This document shows, one piece after another, positions 25,015-43,400 of a stretch of 64,000 nt of DNA (position 1 is its first letter; every line of letters begins with the position of its first letter). The stretch is from Echinometra lucunter (taxonomy: Eukaryota; Echinodermata; Echinoidea; Camarodonta; Echinometridae): assembly GCA_029962745.1 (NCBI GenBank), contig CM057157.1, forward strand, positions 8,978,632 through 9,042,631, given 5' to 3'. Both the position numbers and the translations under genes were made by a program. The notes beneath the pieces are model-generated. The model searched no databases. It was not told the DNA's origin and was given only the letters and a program-made list of their open reading frames with translations.

Positions 25015-28000
25015 TTACTGACAGCATATCAAACTTATAGTTATTTTGATACTACGTAGACAATCTTGATAGCTGTAGAGCTTTTTTTTTTCGACGAAAA
25101 GGAGGTAAAACAACACGTTTAATGTCAAGATGATTATGTTCGAAAATCCATAATGGATTGGGACATCAAATTACAAAATTTACGTTGGGCTGATATTTGT
25201 ATTAGATTAAATCAGGTATATACATCTGTATTAAATCAAAAGGGGGATAAATTACAGAGAGGGAGAGAAGGGGAAGTGAGGGATAGAGTGAGAGAGGGGA
25301 GAGAGGGAGAGATAGAGTAAGAGGGGGCTTTGGGAGAAGAGAAAGGGTGAAGCAAATTGGAAAATTTATGGCAAAGGGAAGGAGGCAGAGGCTTGGAGAA
25401 AAAGAAATTATAGCGAGCATGTATACATCAGTGAAGCGTATTTAACACCAAAACGAGCGCTCCCTTAGCAACGGTCAGCGGGTTACCATAGGAACGGAGA
25501 AAGCACGAATAGAAGAAGATTGACGAACATACCCCGGAGACAATGCTGGTATCCAATATGACGGTAAACACATGGATGTATATGGATGGAGGTAGAAACT
25601 ATATCTCCATGCGATGCTTTGAAGGTTCCTCTAAACATATACAGGAGTGCAAATTCCCTCTTTATCAGAGATCCCTTCATTTTACATTGGAATTTCCACG
25701 ATTTGAAAAATCCAGCAGAAATTTCATGGCAATATACTTCAAAGAAGTAGTTCGGATTACTCTTTTAAGAGTGGATTTGCCCTCTTAAGCCTTGATTTCT
25801 TCTCCAGAGCAGAGTTATCCATATTACTTCTCAAAGAGTGGATTTCTACTCATGTTTATTTAGAGAGTATTTCAGGGTTAAAGGGTTAGAAAAAAAGAGA
25901 GAAAAATGTAAAGGAAAGTATAAAATAAAACGTTGGTCCGGATGCTGGAGAAAGATTCGCTGCTAGCAACCAATTAACACTCTAATTTGCGTGTTACGAT
26001 GCACCGACATGTGTCACGAAATCATAGCAAAGATTATACAATGGATTATGTAATAATACTTCAGCCACGTTCATATTTGCAGAAGCACAATTTTTTTTTC
26101 ACCTTTTCTGAAGCCCTCGAATATGGCAAGTTTGATGGAAATGGAAGCTGCCAAACCAGATTCGAGTATATCTGCATCTATACATCATGTACATTTAGTG
26201 ATACTGCCATTTTCAGAATTTCGTTAACTGGTAGATCATCGAATTTCTTCACCCACAGGGATCATTAGTGCATTCAGGTTTTGGGGCTGTTCAGAGTCTC
26301 TAAGTAGCAAATATACCTCACTGCCATGCATTAACCACATAAATGTGAGTGTATCATGTGTCAAGAGGTACATAAACTCTATCTCTTAAAGGTTTTTTTT
26401 TTTTTAATCTTTTATTTCATTTTATGCAAGACGAGATGCTTATGAATGTTCATTGGTTCTTCACGTTAGAGCCTTAGGTAGAAGCATTTAATTCTACTAA
26501 TGAGCAAACCAAGTTATTCGAACCAAACATTTGCCCGTGAGCACGTAGCGATATCTCGTGACAATGATTGGTTTAGTGCTCTGTACGGCAGTTAAAACTG
26601 TAATTTAGCTGCAGCCTCATTTGGCAGTGCATGGGCATGATATTAGAGAACAAACACACTTTTAACAGACAAGCGACTTGTTCAAACAGTCATGTCGAAA
26701 TACATGCAGTGTTGTGACCTGTCCTGTATCATTCAATCATAATGTAAAAAGTAGCAGATGCCATGAGTATGATAATGAGAGAGAGAGAGAGAGAGGGAGA
26801 GAGAGAGAAAAAAAAAACATCGTTAGGTACTGCATGGATATTGATCTTGCGCGTTGGTACTGTATATAGTGTTAACATGCAGTTAGCCGTTTATTGATTA
26901 CTCCAAGTAATTTTGGGCTGGAACAATGGTCGCCTGGCTGTGAATTGAAACTGACCAAAGCACTGATTTAAAGAAAGCTGTTTTATTTCCTTATTCGACA
27001 TCCTTGAGTCAAGCTATGGTATTTACTTTTAAAGCGATACCGCGGTATTTAATATAAACCTTTGTTGAAAATATAATTTGCATTGTCAGGGCATTAATCG
27101 GTGGACAGCTCAACTGATTTTTATACAATGAATTTACAGTTAAAACAATAATATTGTTGTCTTTATCAAATCGTTGATCTATCTGCAGAAAATTATATTA
27201 AAAGCGTCCTTCGCAATACGTTAGTGTGACAGTAGCGACATCTAAAGTAAGCAACTCGTTTTCTACATAAATCTGCTTAACTTTTTTTTTTTTTTGGGGG
27301 GGGGGGGGATAGAGTCGCCCAGTACGTAAACGTACAAGTTTACATTTTTGAACTGATATCAATCATATTGTGAACATGTGCCAATACTCCCTGTCTGTAT
27401 ATAGATAACATTGTTGATTTACAGGTAATTGTCAGGGATAATAAGCTCTGTCGAACGCTGCACATTAATTTCATATCACATGAAGATATAGATCACAATA
27501 ATATAAATGCCATTCTTTGTGAATTATTGATAAAACCCCATAGCCCTATAGCACTGCAATAGGATATATTTTTGATAGACTCGAAGAAAATACATGCAAA
27601 GTAGTGCTGATATCACGACAGGCAAAATAGAGAGAAAATGACGGGGCAAATAATCTGTATCATATACCCGCACACTTATAAACACAGCTGATGGCGCCAT
27701 AGATGCATAGTCTTCTTTTACAGACCTATAAAAAGTAGAAATATAGATAAATGTTTGTAGATTTGCTGTCCAGGAACGTAATATTTTAAGGGGAGGAGTC
27801 AGAGGAGTCAGAATATATCAATATAAACACGTGGCCATATTTTTCCCGAGTCACTCTAAACAAGTGTAATCCACTGACCAAAATAACACCCTTTTCGGCA
27901 TTTTTTCGTCCCTATTTTTTTAATTAACCCCGAAACAAAGTTAATGTATACCGCCCGAACATTTGATTAGACTCAACGGCCACTGATGATTTCCTTTTAT

Positions 28001-28243
28001 TAAAATAATTATTTAGCTTTATGTACCATTATGTTTCAACAAATTAAATAAAGAACAGATGATATCATTGAGTCATACTATGTATTCTTGTTAGTTAACA
28101 TCTACTATGATTTGTTTCGTATGATATGTAACTTTATCATACTTATGTACCTTATGTTAAACGAGAACAGAATATTGATTCATGTCAATGAAGTTCAATT
28201 GATACGATACAGGTGAATACAGGTAATACAGGTATCGTTTCCC
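25015..28243 (+). repeat. 3.2 kb duplicated segment, copy 1 (ends at gap)
   Basis: Nearly identical, in the same orientation, to 28744-32012. Differences are scattered substitutions, small indels and a shorter GA microsatellite (about 26777-26808). The copy ends exactly where the N gap begins. No gene is recognised inside; short open frames are shared with copy 2 but resemble no known family. Confidence 0.95.
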
Positions 28244-28743
28244 NNNNNNNNNNNNNNNNNNNNNNNNNNNNNNNNNNNNNNNNNNNNNNNNNNNNNNNNN
28301 NNNNNNNNNNNNNNNNNNNNNNNNNNNNNNNNNNNNNNNNNNNNNNNNNNNNNNNNNNNNNNNNNNNNNNNNNNNNNNNNNNNNNNNNNNNNNNNNNNNN
28401 NNNNNNNNNNNNNNNNNNNNNNNNNNNNNNNNNNNNNNNNNNNNNNNNNNNNNNNNNNNNNNNNNNNNNNNNNNNNNNNNNNNNNNNNNNNNNNNNNNNN
28501 NNNNNNNNNNNNNNNNNNNNNNNNNNNNNNNNNNNNNNNNNNNNNNNNNNNNNNNNNNNNNNNNNNNNNNNNNNNNNNNNNNNNNNNNNNNNNNNNNNNN
28601 NNNNNNNNNNNNNNNNNNNNNNNNNNNNNNNNNNNNNNNNNNNNNNNNNNNNNNNNNNNNNNNNNNNNNNNNNNNNNNNNNNNNNNNNNNNNNNNNNNNN
28701 NNNNNNNNNNNNNNNNNNNNNNNNNNNNNNNNNNNNNNNNNNN
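28244..28743. other. Assembly gap of 500 N
   Basis: Exactly 500 unknown bases separating the two copies of the 3.2 kb duplicated segment. Confidence 0.95.
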
Positions 28744-32012
<3,269 letters not shown>

Positions 32013-32240
32013 CCCCCCCCTTTCTAGGTCTTTCTGACCTATAATTATTTGACGCCGTAAACATGCTAAACGCGTTTCCTGTTCCTCTACCCTCAAAAAG
32101 TACCCTTTCAACGTGGTTTATGTTTTTTCGCTCGTTTCTACAAATATATTGACTCCCCTCCCCCCCGGATAGAGAAGGGGTTTACAATGATTATGAATGA
32201 TAATGTTTCAAAAAAAAGGGGGAAAGGTAGTGTAGAATGA

Positions 32241-32829
<589 letters not shown>

Positions 32830-33793
32830 GTATATATATTTACATATATGTATATATATGGGGATATGAAGGACCCTAGGGTAAAAGCAAAGCTTGTTGG
32901 TTGTAGGCTCATGGGAGTGATGCAGTGTAAGTCTTGCAAAGTATTAAAATTTTAAAAGTGACGTAGTAAAACAATGATGATAAAAATAGCGTAATCGGAT
33001 GTCACGGGGCGCATTATAGTTAATGCAGGCACCCCGTCTACTTTAAAATCTTTGATTCATGAATGGGGCTCTTGCAATGAGTGAGCAAGCAGATCAGAAT
33101 TGGAGCTTTATAACAATACTTGTAATGATAACAATAATGGGAGAGAGAGAGAGAGAGAGATAGAGGGGAGGGGGTAATTGATAGGGGCATATCATTGTGT
33201 AAAGACATAAAAAAAAATCACTAGAAATCACTAAGGAGATGGGTCGATAATAAAACACAGATTAACAAAAACAAGAGATAATGGGAATGAATACATGAAA
33301 AATACAAACAACAAAGCGTTTTTATTTAGTGGATCGTGGGGAACATAAGCCTCGTTCGGTGAAAATCTTTCCTGTCATAAACTTCGTATTTCTTCTCATT
33401 GCAGATAGCTTGATGGACATTTCTATAGAAACGAGGGAACGTTACCATTCTGCGTCGGAAAGTTTGAAAAAAAGACTCATGGTATAGAATAAACTGGACA
33501 AAATACAAAGGTTGAAAAAATTGTGTTTACGCAACCTTTTGAACGAATTGAACAAATAAGTCAAAATAAGTAGGCCTAGGCCTATCACTGACTTCGGAAT
33601 TGAACTTTGCCCATGGAAAATCCTATGCGTGATTATCGGCTCAATAATTTCCTTCAGGGCGGTTCAACTGGGTTCTCGTATGCAGACTAGTACGCGAAGT
33701 GTGATTACATAACAGTGTAAATACACAGCACTGGCTGAGAGCTGTCAGTTGCGCTGAGCTCGCAGTCAGCTGTTCGGCACAGATAGAGCAGCG

Positions 33794-34049
33794 ATGACGG
33801 TAACCAAGCCACGAGTAAAGGCGGGCGCCCGGGAGGAGGTGGTCGGGCCCGTCGATGGGAATGGTGGGGAAGATGCGATCACGGCTAAGCCTGGCTATAT
33901 CCGAGATTGCAAGCCCGATGGAGGATGGGGCTGGATGGTCACCTTCGGGACGTTCCTGGTCTTCGTCATCACGACCGGGTCGAGTTGGGCGTTTGGAATT
34001 TTGTACATCGCGTTCCTGGACGCCTTCAAGCAGAGCAAAGCAATCACAG
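33794..34049 (+). CDS. MCT-like exon 1: start, cytosolic N-terminus and TM1
   Basis: ATG at 33794 in GCAGCGATGA context with a purine at -3. About 48 residues of cytosolic N-terminus lead to PDGGWGWMVTFGTFLVFVI, the SLC16 signature at the start of TM1. It then reads WAFGILYIAFLDAFKQSKAI. Donor GTATAT follows at 34050, leaving one base. The exon and about 100 bases upstream are richer in G, C and CpG than the surroundings, as expected near a promoter. The start is the first ATG of this frame shortly before the conserved region. Confidence 0.9.
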
Positions 34050-34393
34050 GTATATATATATAACAATTATACCCAGTGGGGTGACAATTGAAAGAGGATT
34101 TTCTTTATACATATACTGGTTAACTTACACCCAATCTCTCCTTCTTGGCCTATACAAAATAGCAGTGGGATAACTGTTATTTTATACTTCATTGCATTCA
34201 TGAGTATTGAAATTCTGAAAAGAGTTGAGGTCAGTGAGGATTGTATTAAATCTTCAGTGCAAGGCATCCAAAATAATTTGTACACGTTAAATCTCTGCCC
34301 GTGGTGTTCCTACACGTACAGCAGCTGCAGCTTCAGCTACTGCACTACCCATGTATGACTTGTAAGTCTGCATCGATACTATTGATGATTGTT

Positions 34394-34453
<60 letters not shown>

Positions 34454-37400
34454 CTATTATTTCTTTTTGGCCTGCAAATAAAGTTATATGAATAGTGGAG
34501 AACAAACCTTAAATCTATCTGGAACATGGCAATAGGGAATCAGATGAATTATTGTAGGACAGTCAGGAGATATCTATATGATAGCGAGCGAAATAATGAA
34601 GAAATTGATATGCTCTTTGTTGATATGTTCTGACACCTTTTACTATGGTGGTCCTGGGGGGCGTTTCATCAACATTTGTCGTCTGACAAGCTGTCAGATC
34701 TGACATCTTTCCTTGATTTTGATTGGCTGAGAAGCATCATTACTATGGCAACTGTCGGATAAAACAGACTTTGTCGGATAAAACATCCGACAAGTCCTTT
34801 CATGAAACGCTCCCCTGAAGTACGCTCGACAACAGGTCATGTGCGACGTGAACTTCGCATCCCAGGTCACGAATTTCGCGCCACGGGTCGGGAATTTCTC
34901 GACTGGGATGCAAAGTTCGCGCCACGGGTCACGAATTTCACGATCGGGATGCAAAGTTCGCGCCACGGGTCCTGAATTTCGCATCGCCGGTCGTGAATTT
35001 CGCATCCGAGGTCCTGAATTTCGCATCGCGGGTCGTGAAGTTCACGACCCGTGGCGCGAAATTCGTGACCTGGGATGCGAAATTCACATCGCACATGGCC
35101 TGTTGTCGAGCGTACTTCAGGGCCACCATATTGTACTGATACTTGACAGGAAGTTTAAGACTGACAAGATGTCGTACTCGGCTTTGCAAAAAAGTAAGAA
35201 GTTCCCCACGAGAGATTAATGTGACATTCCTTCCGAAAATCGTTCAATGCGATAAGATTTCGCAACATCCTGCGAAACGTACGTGACTGACTTAGTACCA
35301 GGCCTGACGCCTCTTCGCAATTTGAAACATAATGCATGAGATCGCGCGGGAGAAAATAGTATCCTTCCGTCGAGAAACATTATGAGGTTTGAGGAAAATG
35401 GGATGTCGGCTTTTGTACATGCAATTGCATAAGTTTGTGACCGAAGTATCTGTACGTGTGATGTGCACAAACAGGGATTGGTTCCATTTCCTGTACAAAC
35501 CGTAGCAATATTTTTTTTTTTTTTCAGAAAGTACTGGTTAATGATCAGGTTAATGATCAACCTATATCTCAGGCCACGTTCACCCCTGACACAGCGACCA
35601 TTGCTATAGTTGTATTGTTCGTTTACGAAGTTCACGTAAAATAATCAAGGTCAAGTGAAGCTAAACTAGATCACATCGCTCAAGCTAGTCCAGTCTTTTG
35701 AATGTACGATTTCTAGATCCCCAGACTTTAATTCTTACTTGAGTATATATCCTAACTTCATCCCGTGGACCCAGAATTATATGTCATCATATATCAATCA
35801 GATTCATATCGGAATATATTTTCAACAACATCCGTCACCCCTAAGAAATATATAGATGTATATATCAGATAAAGATTCATGGGGTATGATGTTCTGTTCC
35901 CAGATATGCAGTTTTTCGTGACGTTTCATCAATTTTTCATTTTTAAAGGCGTAGCCAAATTTTGTTTACGGTAGGAGGCGGGGGGGGGGGGCACCGAATC
36001 CAGCAAACTATAGTAATCAATTAATTGCATTCAATTTCACTCCAAAGAAACATCATCGTTTTAATACACCTGAATATGAATTTAAAATCTAAACCCTTCC
36101 TGTGTAATTCTGATTGTTGATCAACATGAAGGGGAGGGGGAGTATGACCATTTTTTTGCCCATAACTAATATTACGTCGACATAACACCGACCGTCTTTT
36201 TGAATGTAACGTGAATAAAATATGGAGATGAATATAGAGTGTAAAAATGGAAGAAGTACAAAGGGTTATCTACTACGTACTGCCAAACCTTGGAAATTCA
36301 AGATGAATACAGGATGATTCTTTGTTCTACATGATTCCTTTCAAGTTCTTAATCTAACATGATTACCTGTCTGTCGACCCCCCCCCCCCCGCCCATATTT
36401 TTTGAGTCTGTATACAAATCAAGGTACACCATGTACACGGAAGGCTCGGGTTACTGGCAATGAGTAGTAGGGTAGCAAGTGTTAATTGATGAGATGATTA
36501 ATGTTCAATTCGTCATCGCATTCACTATCACGAACATTCCTACAGGATGCGAAGTTCTGTTTCGATCAGAATCAAGAATACAGGGGGCGGACTGGCTTTG
36601 GTGTGTTAGGGGTATTTCCCCCACGGTCCGATTTGCGGTCTGAAGGCCGGTTTAAAGATGGCCGGTCATCCCGACCGAATTTCAGTCCCAGGTCGCCTCA
36701 TTCGTTCAGAGGAACTCACAGCAGATCATAAGGTTGATGTAATCAATAAGAAAAGTGAGTGGATTCCCTGATTATCTATGATCCTTCATCTGTCCTGCGA
36801 AATGATACCATCTTCTTTCGGTTCGGTGTAAAAATGTCAGAGGTAAAAATGTCAGAGGTAAAAATGTCAGAGGTAAAAATGTCAGAGGAAAAAATGTCAG
36901 AGGAAAAAATGTCAGAGTTAAAAATGTCAGAGGTAAAAATGTCAGAGGAAAAAATGTCAGAGGCAAAAATGTCAGAGGTAAAAATGTCAGAGGTAAAAAT
37001 GTCAGGGGAAAAAAATGTCAGAGGTAAATATGTCAGACGTAAAAATGTCAGAGATAAAAATGTCAGCTCTGAAAATGCCGAAGTGAACGTGTTACAGGTA
37101 AGAATATTGAATCTGAAATTAGGAAGAGCGCGAGATATTAAAAAAAGAATTCATACTGTATAAATGGAGTGATCACAATAACACTACTCTCTGTTAAAGT
37201 GTGTATGTTCAGTCATTCGACTGGCCTTCCTGTCTTACTCATTTGATAATGCTGCCCCATTCAACCACTTAATGAGACCAATCTTGTTTTGGCCGGGAGA
37301 ACATCCTGGTATGTGCGCATTGCCCAACAGTGTTTTGATCTTCCGAGCACTTGTTTAGCTTACTCCAAATTGCAGCAAACGAATGCCCAGTTCCCTCTCT

Positions 37401-40400
37401 GTGTTAAGATTTGGCCGCTTGACACGATTGCACTGTGAAACATATTTATGACAATTTCAGCAAGCGATAAGTAAATTGCGCGTTTTGGGTAAGAAATGTA
37501 GCATGGGATGATGTTCATTATTTTCTTTGTGAGATTAATTAAGTTACAGGATTATATCTAAATGATTTAAGATCTTAAGTGGAATGACAGAATGTTAGAT
37601 GACTTAGGAAGGGATATCCACGGTTTGATGTTTTGCATATGCTAACACAATTATCTAATTGAATAACTCTCCTTAAAAGTTGTAAGTTCCGCAGCGTATC
37701 GGATGAAATAATACAAAAGGTCGAGAAATAGATCGAATTAACGATTCAATTTCGCTTACTTCCTATTCTTCCTTACGTATAAGGACAATAATATTGAAGC
37801 ATTCGTTCACGTATACCACGCTTTATTGGAGTGGGGGGGGGGGGGAGGGAGCTTATGAAGAGGAATTTACATATTAAAATCGCACAGTCGTGTGGAATGT
37901 GTGTGGTCAGCTACTCGTGTTACCAACCTAGTTTTTTCCCACCATCGTTTTTACAATGCCCGTCCCCGCGGTGAAAACGAGGGCAATGCGCGCATACCAG
38001 AACGTTCACCCCGCCAACACCATAACCGTTATTTCCAAATGGCCAAGACAAGGGCATTCAAGTATAGACCCCGGGGGGGGGGGGGGGGTACTCGACCCCA
38101 AAAGTGGTAGGTATGTGCCGCGGGCGAGACAAAAAAAGGGGGCTTTGGAACGGGCTTATTGTGAAAAGGAGGGTCTTCGTAACGGGCTTCGGAACTACGA
38201 ATGTTTGTGAAAACGGGGGTCTTTGGAACGGTTCGCCTGCGTGCGAGTGCGTATGTATCCCTATGGAACGGGCATACGTGCATGCAGCTAGCCCGGCGGC
38301 ACGGCCGCCGGGTGCGCTCGCGCAGAGGTGATGGTCGGACAGAGCTCTCCGGGCCGCTTTTCACCAAAAATGCAGCTCATTGTAGCGGATCAATGCGGCC
38401 GGAACGGCGAAACGAAAAACATGCGAAGCTTTGGAACGGATTTCTTTCTTCTTTTTGCTCGATAAGAATAAAATGCTATGCTTTGGAATGGCTTTCTTTG
38501 TTCTTTTTCTCAATAAGATAAAAATGCTATGCTTTGGAATGGAAATTTGAGTGTAAAAATGGGGGTCTTCTCCGCGGCACATACCCACCACGCATTATAT
38601 ACAGAGTGCCCCCCCCCCGGGGGTATAGACACAGTATGTTTACAGAAAATATTTGAATATATCCCACTCCCCATAATTTCTATAATTCAGTATTCGTACC
38701 TGAAACATGTCACTTAAACATTTCCAAATCTGGCATACCTCTGACATTAATTTTTTTTATCTCTGACATGTTTACCTCTGGCATTTTACTTCTGACATTT
38801 TTACCTCTGACATTTTCAACCTCTGACATTTTTACCTCTGACATTTTTACCTCTGACATTTTTACCTCTGACATTTTTACCTCTGACATTTTTACCTCTG
38901 ACATTTTTACCTCTGACATTTCTACCTCTGACATTTTTACCTCTGACACTTCTTTCTACCGTACCAATATACTTCAACCTCGCCCGGGGGGGGGGGGGGG
39001 GGTGTTTCACAAAGTTGTTCGTAAAATTACGAATGACTTTACGAACGACTTGAATATGGCAAGCCAAATGTGATTCTCTATCATAATAAATCGCATCAGC
39101 TAAAGATGAAATATGCAGACGTAGATTAACATTATTATTGTTTACAAACATTTTTGTTGCAAATTGTATTTTTCGCCACAATTTAATTGAGATTATGAGA
39201 AATGCAGTCACACTTTATTAAAACGTCAGAAAAAAATTGGGCATCCCATTTGGCACTTCATATTCAAGTCGTTCGTAAAGTCATGCGTAACTTTACTAAC
39301 AGCTTTATGAAACACCCCCGGGATCATTAAGCACAGAAACAAGAAACACCAAGATAACGATAGGGGATCAGTTTGAATTTAAGGGTCAAGTCCATCATAC
39401 CCATTGACAATCGTATTTAAGATTTTATATCTAATGAACTGATGATGGCATCAAACCGATAGCCCACCCAGAGCCTGAATCAGACAAAATATCATATATA
39501 TTACATCGATATGTTTATGTCTACTACTTCATAGCGATTCTGCAATACTTAACTTGTGGTACATACCTTAGACTTTCCAAAGTTGAAAGACGGCGTATTC
39601 AGTGGGCAAGCTAGATGTAGTTGGGCCTTACGATAGATGTTGTCATGATTATACATGAACCGAATTACCGCATATCCACTAATTTAAAAGGTATTGAATG
39701 AATATAGATAAGAAGTCTGACTACTCCAGGGAACTTTCCCAATGAAAGTATATCGAGTGGAAGGGAATAGGGGCTGGGCGTCAGTACATTTAAAGAAGTA
39801 AGTAGTCCCCAGAGACTTGATTCTTTAAACTTCCATTGTGCAAGTAGATTTTAAAAGCAGGACACATGCTTCATGGATATTTCACATTTTTTTCGCAGAA
39901 TTTTGAACTTTGAAGTTGCAGTTTACTGAAGAAGGAAAAATCTGCGCAAGCTCGTAAAAATGTAATAATCTCTTTCGAAATCGGTGATACCGTACTCTCA
40001 TGAGGCCAGTATCAAAATACAGATCAATATTTTCACTTGGAGTTGAAGGTGAGTGTCATTCTGATTGATCAGGTAAATGTGATTTACATCTCACTGTTCT
40101 GATGGTGTGTATAGCAACAACAGTGACGTGATTATCACATTAGGAATGAAAGTGATCCGCACGTTACGCTTTTAAATTCCTACAACTTACAAGAAGGAAA
40201 ATGATCGAATGGGTGGTTCTTTGCCCAGCGTGCTTCCTCCCCGATCATTCCTTTGTTTTGTTTGTGGGTCGTTATTATTTGTTTTGTCAACGAGCTACTG
40301 CCATTTGTCTTTCTTTTAAAAGGAATATACACCTGATGGACACTTTGTGTATTCCCTACTCCTCTGATTTCGGGTTTCTCAAAGTTCTGTCTCACCGGCT

Positions 40401-43400
40401 TAAATGACCATTCCTTTAAAAAAAAAAGGATGGCGTGAAAAAGACATGAAGACAGTGGGGATTGTGAAGGATATAGGGAACTAGAGAAGATAGTTTAGTT
40501 TCATCTCCGAGGAATGGAAAGTTATATTCTCAGGGCACTCGGTAGTTGACAGGTGATCATGATCCTGATCTTGGAAAAGAACATTTTGCAGGAAGCATTC
40601 GAGATATCATGACAGATTCAGCGAATGAATTGTATGCTCCTTTCATGCTGTTCAGTAATACTTTATATGCCGAAGAGAACAAGAACACAAGCCTATATTA
40701 TCTTTAAAGTTAGTGCAATAAGACATGGAACTGACATCCAGTTCACATTGTTTTTTTTTCTTGTTATTTGCTCGCCTCCTCCTCTTGATGATAACAGAAA
40801 TCTGTTGTGTCAATGTTATGCTCAGAGATCGATGGTAAGACGGATGCAAGCGATGTGATACATGTCGAGCCGGAAATGGATGTACCGGTAAACTACACTG
40901 TCTGTTTTTTCTTTTTATTGTTGTTCTTTTTCTTAATGTTTTTGTTATTTTTGACTCCCCACTTATCAGATCTGTTGCCATCTTTGCCATCTTTACCAGC
41001 TTTGCCATCTTATACCAGAGCAGTTAAGGGAATTTTGAGGGATATTTTGCAACGCTGGCTTACCTTTAGATATCCAAACGAATGTATGTCTGCATTGTGT
41101 CAAATAAAAACGAAGTAGAATATAATCAAGCAAACACCATAAACCAAACAAACACCCTAAACAAGCAAACAGACAATAAAACACACATTCATATTAACAT
41201 TAAATTTCAAGTACTTGTATATAATTTTTTTGCAACCCTCCTTCTCTAGCTGATAACAGAAATCTGTTGTTGTGAGAGATTGATGATCAACTGATGCAAG
41301 CGATGTATCAATGGCTGATGCATGTCGAGCACATGATGGATGTAGCAGTAAACTACACCTTGATTTTGTTGTTGTTGTTTTTATCTCTTTAAACTCCACG
41401 GTTATCAAAGCTATTGTCATCCTATACCAGAGGTTAAAGGGAATTTCACGTGATATTTGGCGACCAAAACCTGTATGTCATAAAATGTCAAGAAAAAACA
41501 CAACAATAAACAGAACACAGAAAGCAAACAAAGGAATAAGCGATCAGAAAATCAAAATTGTCTGTTTCTTTTTATTTGCAAATTTTTTCTCTCATTATTG
41601 ATAACAGAAATCTGTTGTGGTGAGAGATCGATGGTTAGCACTGGGGCAAGCGATGTACCAATGTCTGATACAGTCATGTCTAGCACAAGATTGATGGAGG
41701 ATGTGTTGGGTAACCACAGTGCGATTTCCTCTTTGACACCTACATGTAGGTTATCAAAGCCGTTGTCATCTTATATCACAGCGACATTGCCTTTTCAAGT
41801 TCAGTACCATACTCTATTTCACATCTCTTACAGAAATTGTCAAAAAGCCATGAAATTCAGTAATAACAGTACACAAAAATATATTCACAAACAAATTTAC
41901 AGTGATATCTTGTACAGTTAGCTTTAGTTTAGAGGTATGCAAATTGCTATTAGCAAACTGTATTATTTGAAAATATTGTTAAGTCCTGCCAGATCAACGC
42001 GAAGAAAATAAATGTAAAGGTTTTTTTTACAAGTGAAATGAGGTTATGCCTTAAAATGTGCACAAGGACAACAATGTGTCAGTTCGAGTAATACTCTCTA
42101 TAAGTTTGCATGCAGGCATCTTGTAAATGTCGTTTTTAGGGATCTCTTTGCTGTGGGATGCAATAAAGCTAGGCTGAAAATATTGAAAACCATTCTCAGA
42201 CGGGTAAGAAAAATATTGCAATAAAAGAAAAAAATACTGTTGTTGCCAATTTGAAGAAGGAAAGACGATCAAGTAAGGCTTCACATAATTTTTGCAGGGT
42301 TAACAGGTACGAGTATGTAAACTCGCCCGTGCAAACAATACATGATGTACCTTTACCATCTCGACCCTCGATACTGTTGTCGTTATGTGGTCAAGAAGCC
42401 ATTGTTGCAAATTTTAAGAAGGAAAGACTAACAAGTAAGGCTTTAAATAATTTCTGCAATATGATTAGGTTAACATGTACGAGCTTGTAAACTCGCCCTT
42501 ACACACCAAACAGCTGCAGGATGTACCTTATAATTAAACATCTCGACCCTCTAGATTGATGTCGTTATATGTGGTCAAGTTACCATTGTTGTCAATTCTA
42601 AGAAGGAGAGACAATCAAGTAAGGCTTCAAATAATTTCTCCAATATGAATAGGTTAACAGGTACGGAATTTTCAACTCGCCCTTACACAGCATACAGCAG
42701 GATGTATCCCCGGGATATACCTGTATTAAAACATAATTAAACATCACGACCCTTGATATTGTTGTCGTTATGTGGTCAAGATACCATTGTTGCCCATTGT
42801 AAGAAGGAAAGACGATGAAGTGAGGCTTCAAACAGGGGCGTAACAGGTACCTGTTATCAGGGGGGGGGGGGCAGAGCCCAAAATTTCCCGGTAACTATAT
42901 AGTCTATGTCTAGAATCTGTGGCGTAGCTACGACTGCATTTTAGGAGGACGGTAGTGCTCCACCGGCGTAAATCCAGTTTGAGGAGTGGGGGATGAAAAA
43001 CTTTGTTAATGATTTTTTTTCCCTCTCACACACATTTTGATATCTATTTTGCGAGCGAGCGAAGCGAGCGAGCAGAAAATAACCACTTTTCCGGTTTTGA
43101 ATAGCATTTTCGAATAAGAATTCTAAAATATGATGAAAGAGCGAAGCGAGCGAGCCAAAAATAACCACTTTTTTGTTTTCAGTAGCATTTTCAAATAGAA
43201 ATTCTAAAATAATGGTTGTTTATGACAGATATTCAGAATTTTTATTAACTGATTAATTAAAATATATTTTCTTCCTTAAAAAGTGTGTCTGCATGGGGGA
43301 AATTTGTACACACCATCCCCCCTCTTCCGCAAGTGGGGGTGATAGATCCCCCACCCCCCCCCCCCCCCGGAATTTACGCCAATGTAGTGCTCCCTAGAGG

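Noticed and set aside
33641..34066. Antisense open frame of 141 codons over transporter exon 1
   Set aside because: Shadow of a GC-rich coding exon; no splice or family support.
34694..35219. Overlapping open frames on both strands
   Set aside because: They follow the palindrome and its internal GC-rich repeats; the peptides are repeats of one unit in different frames.
36535..36730. Possible transporter micro-exon after a TACAG acceptor at about 36546
   Set aside because: The reading frame lacks the expected Trp and Gly-Ser residues and the sequence looks like a truncated transposon end.
36759..37163. Open frame with KMSEV repeats
   Set aside because: Produced by the 15 bp minisatellite; the inverse array gives the same peptide on the other strand.
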